Shown here: positions 58,301-64,000 of the stretch, one piece after another
Numbering within the stretch: the first letter of the stretch is position 1
Layout: each line of letters begins with the position of its first letter
Source: Certhia americana
Lineage: Eukaryota > Chordata > Aves > Passeriformes > Certhiidae
NCBI GenBank assembly: GCA_018697195.1
Contig: CM031878.1
Location: 9,028,160 to 9,092,159 of the forward strand
Direction: 5' to 3'
DNA length: 64,000 bases
Notes under the pieces: model-generated
Seen by the model: the letters and a program-made list of their open reading frames with translations, nothing else
Database searches by the model: none
What the model was told of the DNA's origin: nothing
Program-made: the position numbers and the translations under genes

Positions 58301-59226
58301 AAATGACAATCAATACTGGATTTTACTTAAGTTAAATTACAAGCCTGGTATTTAACAAAGCACCCCACATGTCTATAGATGGCTGAAAAGCTGCTTTTAG
58401 ATCCTATAGAGGGATTCTTAGTGTTGACTTTTTTACTGGTTGTGGTCTAATCTGATACTAGTGTTGAACATAAAACCATTTGAAAGTGAATTTTCACTAT
58501 GTGAGTGTAATTTATATTTATTCATTTTAATATTCGTAAATGAACAGTAGTTATATAAAATGTTTTTCTGTGTGAGAATATTTCTCAGTTATGTGGAATA
58601 ATGTGACAATTGCTGTTCTTAAGCACTCTAATGCAGCTATCAGTATGTGAATATAGCTGTTGTTTCCTCTATATCAACAAGTCTGTTGTTAGGGTTGCCT
58701 TTCTAAATAGAAAACAGATACGTTACCTAACTTGCAATTATAGATACCAGAGAAATACAGGTAAAAGGTTTGCCTGTCTGTAGAGAAGTTCTCAAATGTT
58801 GCATGCTATCTGGTGGATTAAGATATTTCATTGTGAATTTTTACCCATATTTGTGTTCTATTTTGTAATTGACAGATTTGTGTTAAAAGAATGCAGGTAG
58901 AAATAGGTTATTTCTTTTGTCTGTTCCTGAGGGTCAAACATTTATCTGTATTGCAGCTTCAAATTTTTACATGGTAGAAACCTAGATACTTCTTACAGCA
59001 GTCCATCTGTCAATATTTCTGTAGCTAATCAGGCATGCAGTCAGTGACAGTAGTCACTTCTGATGGAAAACTTCTGATTTTCATGACAACACTAAACCAG
59101 CAAAACCTCTACTTAACTGAAAGAAGTGTAATTTCTTGGAATTCCTTTCCTCCACTTGGAATAACGCTCTGGTGTCTGAGTTAACAGCTTGTAGCAAGAA
59201 CTTGAGATATTAGGTGTTCTCACTTA

Positions 59227-59281
59227 AAAAATACAGTACTGAGTTCTCAAGACTACTGTAAATGATTAGTACTGTATTTTT
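59227..59281. repeat. 14-bp perfect inverted repeat, 27-nt loop
   Basis: AAAAATACAGTACT (59227-59240) pairs without mismatch with AGTACTGTATTTTT (59268-59281). It is a 55-nt stem-loop in the TTC33 intron. Confidence 0.9.
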
Positions 59282-60110
59282 AGCCCTTCTGGCAGTCAGC
59301 ATGATGTAATCTTATTGCAGGTAAGTAAATTCTTCTGTGTTATATAAGTTTTCTATTAAATCCATATTTAGAGAGAAAAATAGGAAGTATCAGTGCCAAG
59401 TCCAGAAAGGATCTGCAGCAAGGCCAGAAACAAAGCTGTAGAATGTCCAGTATCTAGAATTTTGCATGTCGTCGGTGCCTTTTAACTAAGATTTTGTTTA
59501 GTAATGTGCAATTTAGTTGTTCTATTTCCCTGAATATAAAGGGGTTTAAAAAGAAAAATATGTGCTTTGAATGTGCTTGTTAACCAGCTGTATAATTCTC
59601 CTCAGTCAGAGCTTAAGTAATGATGTCATTTTTGAAGAATAAACACAAGTATAGGCACATGGATACATGCTTCCCAAATCCTGCCTTGGGGCAAAGCCCT
59701 GAAATTGGACACACTGATGGCCCGGGAGTGAAAGTGGTGGTGGAAATTAGTTTTAAGAGATTTGATTAGCACCTAGATGTTTTGCATTTGTGTTGCAATT
59801 TTTTGTGTCTGCTTACAGATAAGTGCAGTATCTGAGTGGGGTCGACCATGAAAAAGTGATTAACCAGGCTGTAAAGAATGGGGTAAAGTAAGTCAAAGGT
59901 AGCAGAGCCCTCAGCTCACAATTCGATATAAAATGTATTTGTGAAAGACAGGTTTGCTTGCTTCCCATTTCTTCATTTGTCGCTTTAATTATTTACTACA
60001 ATATATTCCATTCCTGTGTCTCAAAAAAGTGATTGCAAAATGGTAGTGAGTAATTTTTTTAACACTACCTTTTCATATCATATGTGAGGAAATTAAATGT
60101 TATTCCTGTG

Positions 60111-60199
60111 TGAGAGAGGGTCTCTCTCAGGGTGGTACCAGAACCCTGAATATGTGGCTTTTGCTTTAGGGTACTATATATATATGAGTATATATACTC
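60111..60199. repeat. cluster of three short inverted repeats
   Basis: TGAGAGA/TCTCTCA (60111-60129), CAGGGT/ACCCTG (60128-60148) and the perfect palindrome GAGTATATATACTC (60186-60199) occur within 90 bp. Confidence 0.75.
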
Positions 60200-61226
60200 G
60201 TTCATCTTTCTCAATTATTGTATTTCATTGTTTTTCTTTGACAAAGGTAGTTTCAAAACTGCATTTGCCTAATATATATAGTAATAAAAATTAGCCATAT
60301 TTACATGTGTTACTGGAATAAAAATTAGAAAACTAGTGAGTAGAACTTATGTCAAAAATTTGATCTTTTAGTTCATTGTTACGATAGATGGTAATTACTT
60401 TTGGCACATGATGAAATGGTAATTCCAATCTGTTCTTCTATGGAAGTTGTTCAGAGTGTGAAGTCTCTTTGAAACACTTGTGTTGCTGTTTAATTTTATG
60501 GTATGTTCAGCAGATTTACATGTATCAGATCTTTCTGTTCACTTTGTAAACCAGATTTATTTTCACTTTGTGCACTACAAGTGTCTAGGTGTCAGTGTCC
60601 TGATTTTGAATGGTCTGATATGTGCAAGAATAGTAACTCTGAATATGTAGGGTTTGAAATTATGTGCTTTAGGTATGTGCATGCTGTTTTGCCCCACTGT
60701 CAACGCAGAAGAATTTGTTTTCTCAAAGGCTAGCTGCAGTGAGTTTGTTTATGTGTCCTTCACTGTGGGGTAGGACTCAGGTGTATGGTCAGGTGCCACT
60801 GAAGAATTGCCATGCACTTCTTGTGTAGCCACATCTAATTAAGACTGTTAAATTAAAACATTTTATTGAAGGGTCTAGTGGATAGTAAAGCAGCTGTTTT
60901 TTTTTTTTTTTTTCATACATAATCAGAAGTGACCTTTGACACTACCACAAAATAGCCGTGCTTTTGTGCTGCAGTGATTATGATTCACCAATAGTTGTCA
61001 GAATTGTCTGACAAAAAATTGGGAAGTTGTGAAGTCTTCAAAAGAACATTTTAAGCACATGAAGCACAGTAGCAAGGTGTACCAATCCTACGACTGTTAC
61101 CAGGCTAAATGTGCTGAGGACATGAATTTTCTGTGTGTGTTTAAGCAAACAACTTCTTTTTGTTTATTTATGAACTGTTTTTCTCTAAATGCTTCCACTA
61201 AGTGCTGTACATCTCCATCACCCCCA

Positions 61227-61268
61227 GCAGAGGAAGCACTTTACCGTGAAGCAGAGGAAGCACTTTAC
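61227..61268. repeat. 18-bp direct repeat, 24-bp period
   Basis: GCAGAGGAAGCACTTTAC at 61227-61244 and again at 61251-61268, identical. Confidence 0.9.
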
Positions 61269-62780
61269 TTTTGCTGTGTTAGACAAATCTGAAGTTGTTA
61301 AACACAAAAAAGCCGTGTTACATTCATTCGCCTTTTTCCTTCTTAGTTTCCTCTTTCACCTGTTGTTTGTATCTTTTCTCGCAGAGTCTAGCCCTGCATT
61401 ATCTCCCAGCTTGGAAAGGGCAGTTTATTCCTGTAATCAACTTCTGCTTTAGTTTTCATTTCTCTTTTTATGTAGTTTGTATAATTACTGACTACTGCTC
61501 TTTTCCTCTGGTTTCCGACAAATCTAGAATTTGACCCTGCACTAGGATAAAATTGTTCTAGATGGTGTTGCTGGTGGCCACAGACCATTCATGTTCTTCC
61601 TCTGTGATTGGAGTGTTTGACAATTAGGCATATTCTTTTCAAAATTTGCTTTGTCCCTTTCTTAGCTTTGTCTGTGTTTTTCCTCATTATCCTGTAACAT
61701 TTGATTGTAGGAGTATCTGTCCAAGTCTAAAAGAAATCCCAGGACTTTGGTTTCTTCATGCCTTCTGACACTGTACTCCTGTACTCTGCTTCTCTCCTGC
61801 AGATGTGTCTTGTTTTGTCTGAATTTGGTACCGTCTCCTATTTCTAGTATATTTGCAGATATTTTCAGTGTCACTCTGATTATGCCCTTTATCACTCTGT
61901 TCCTGAAGCATCAGCCTGTAGCAAGCCTGAGAGTAAAAATATAGGACTCTAAACCCTTCATGAGCTGTGGTGCTGGGTTTTAGCATTTTATGTATGTGAT
62001 TCAAAAATTGATCTCTGTGTAATCTGAACATCAGGTTTTTTATCAAGAAGCTGTAAACGTTTTTTAAAAAATTTGTTTTAATGATTCTATTTAAGAGTTC
62101 AAGAGATCCTGTTTTCCCAGAAGTGCTGTTGAAAAAGTGAAGTGTAAGCAGATGTTTGTTTCAAAAGTTTGGCAAGCGATAGAAAAACGTGCCAAGTTTC
62201 TGCAGCTCCCAGATGGTCAGGAGCACATATGAAGAGAGCAGTTTTAGTACTTCAGGGGAACTATGGGATTTCTTGGGCTGTTAAATTAAAAATGGCTAAG
62301 TCCATCACGTCTTGTGTCCTGACCCCACTCCAGATGTATTCAGTCATCAATAATTTATTTCTTTTAACAGCTTTGCAACAAAGAAGACAAAATGCTAATT
62401 AAATTCTGATTGTGACTATATAATTTTTTTTGTAGTGAAGTATACTACTTGGCTGAAATCACTGTGAGTAGATAAGTGTCCTGTATCTGTGTACTCACAT
62501 TACTAGAATTCTGTATTTCAAAATATTATAGTCTTATGTTAAAAATGTTTTGCATTACTGTTTAGGTTCTTGGTTGCAATGTACTTACGCATAAGAGTTT
62601 CAATTTTTCTGGAAATACTGTTTTTATAACCTATGAAAACCAGGGTATGTTCATTATTAGTATTCTGTGACTTTTCTTCTACAATAGATAAATCATCACA
62701 GAGATCTAAAAATTAATGGATCTATTTTTTAAAAATTTGGTTTCATTTAGCCAAGAGATAATAATATCTTAAATTGTCTA

Positions 62781-63138
62781 TCACTGGTTTTGCTGATATC
62801 TTAGTATTGTACAATGCTTTCTACTCTGTCTCCTGCTTGAAGCAAGGTCAGCTACAGTGAGTTGCTCACTGTAGTTGTCTAGTTGAGTTTTGGATATCTC
62901 CAGTGATAGAGATATGCTTAAACAGAATTTTCTGTGCTTTGCTTTGTGTCTGTTGCTTCTTGTCCTGTCACTGGGCATGACTGAGAAGAATCTGATTCCA
63001 TCTTCTGAACTCCCTGCCCCACTTCCAAATTGGGTGATTTTGCACCATGGTAAGATTCCTTTGAGCCTCCCCTTCCTCAGGTTGCATAGTCCTGTTTCTC
63101 TTAGCCTCACCTTGTATGACAGATGCTCCAAGCCCTAA
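62781..63138 (-). mobile_element. CR1 LINE 3' fragment
   Basis: Complement of a diverged CR1: TGGATATCTCCAGTGATAGA, TGCTTCTTGTCCTGTCACTG, GGGCATGACTGAGAAGAATC and TATGACAGATGCTCCAAGCC occur in the expected order, with internal losses. Further weak CR1-like words continue to about 63430. Confidence 0.75.
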
Positions 63139-64000
63139 GCAGATGTCATATTTATATCGAAGCTTTCCTTTTCAAAACTACTTCTCCCCACAGTGGTAAA
63201 GTACAGTGGTAAAGCTGTACAGTACAGCTCAGAAAAAGATCCTGAGAAACAGTAAAATGATCTATTTCTAAAATTATTTATTTTGCAACAGTACCACCAT
63301 GTTAACTCCCTTCTTATTTCAGTCAAGTTTTATGGTTTTCATAAAGCATGTACTGGAACACTTCCTTTAAAATCTTATCTTATATCCCTAGGAATCTTTT
63401 TCATATGGTGTCCAGTATTGAACACAATCTTCTACATAATCTTTTCTTTCAGAGGAACGAAGTAGAAAATTCTTTGATTGTTTTTATAAGGAATTTTCCC
63501 TAAACTTGCATTTCTAGAGCAAGCAACAATGGCTCATTTTCATTTAGTAAGGACAATATCCTTAGTTTCCACTGGAGCAGCAATAGAAATGTCTTTTTTT
63601 TCTGAGTAATTAAAAGAATAGAACCAGCCATGTTTTATCAGACCTTCCTCTAAAGGAAATAAGTGCACTGAAAATATGGCTATTTCATGGGCCTGTGGGT
63701 ATCTGAAAACTGTGAGCTGGTAGTCAGCAGTCAGTCTCCTGAGTAGGTGGAACCTTTCCATCACCAGCTCTCTGCTGTTGTGCTCTTAGAATGGGAAGTG
63801 ATTCTGATATTCTGTTGTTCCTTCTCATGGATCACACTTTCTGAGGCTCACAGGCAGAGTTACATAATTTACTGTTCACACACAGAACATACGTAGCATA
63901 GTGTTTCTGTGAATGTGTAACTTTTTCTCTCTTGTCCATCTTTATTCTCTGTTGACAAATTGGCAGCAAAACCCAGCAGGATTTGGAGGATATTAGCTTA

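Larger units (their letters stand above)
43474..64000 (+). other. TTC33: TTC33 intron (incomplete)
   Basis: More than 20 kb of AT-rich intron. I looked for the exon that should code for a segment like YREAIQKWDEALQL and did not find it. The contents are three CR1 fragments, small tandem repeats (a 16-bp unit twice at 44651-44682; a 24-bp period at about 54236-54280; 61227-61268), several inverted repeats (55327-55388, 59227-59281, 60111-60199) and T-runs such as 60897-60913. No RNA gene recognised. Confidence 0.75.

Noticed and set aside
61029..61292. 87-codon frame with an in-frame AEEALY repeat
   Set aside because: The repeat is a 24-bp DNA duplication that happens to keep frame; no homology or splice context.

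Overview
This is vertebrate nuclear DNA, most likely from a songbird (oscine passerine) and probably from the Z chromosome. The evidence is large GT-AG introns, several CR1 LINE fragments, avian-type ERV LTRs, and one short element that joins a tRNA-Ile head to a CR1 3' tail. That hybrid structure is known from SINEs that arose in early passerines. The gene order RPL37 - PRKAA1 - TTC33, all on the + strand, is a conserved amniote block (human 5p13). To my knowledge it is Z-linked in birds; the Z assignment rests on remembered synteny, not on anything sex-specific in the sequence.

Layout. 1-9.85 kb: gene-free DNA with three LTRs, a tRNA-Ile/CR1 SINE and several CR1 pieces. 9.9-10.2 kb: seven exact-length copies of a 40-bp GC-rich repeat, ending about 110 bp before the RPL37 promoter. 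10.3-12.8 kb: complete RPL37 (4 exons, 97 aa). 12.8-19.5 kb: intergenic, with an LTR (14.8-15.5 kb), a long CR1 ORF2 remnant (16.1-17.4 kb) and an unidentified ORF (18.4-18.6 kb). 19.5-41 kb: complete PRKAA1 (9 coding exons, 561 aa) with a 3'UTR of about 2.2 kb. 41-42.6 kb: a GT-rich repeat region interrupted by a 100-N assembly gap. 42.6-43.5 kb: CpG-rich TTC33 promoter and first coding exon. 43.5-64 kb: TTC33 intron, in which I recognise no further exon.

The genes are unrelated in function: a 60S ribosomal protein, the catalytic alpha-1 subunit of AMP-activated kinase, and a TPR protein. Their CpG-rich promoters share ETS-type CTTCC cores. I see no operon-like, CRISPR or defence system and no clearly new biological system. 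The most useful points are the Sp1-rich minisatellite at RPL37, the open in-frame extension and overlapping YY1 site at the PRKAA1 start, a solo LTR with an exact 5-bp target duplication, and a set of perfect inverted repeats inside introns. All exon borders were read by eye from reading frame, splice sites and remembered family sequence; no alignment was run.
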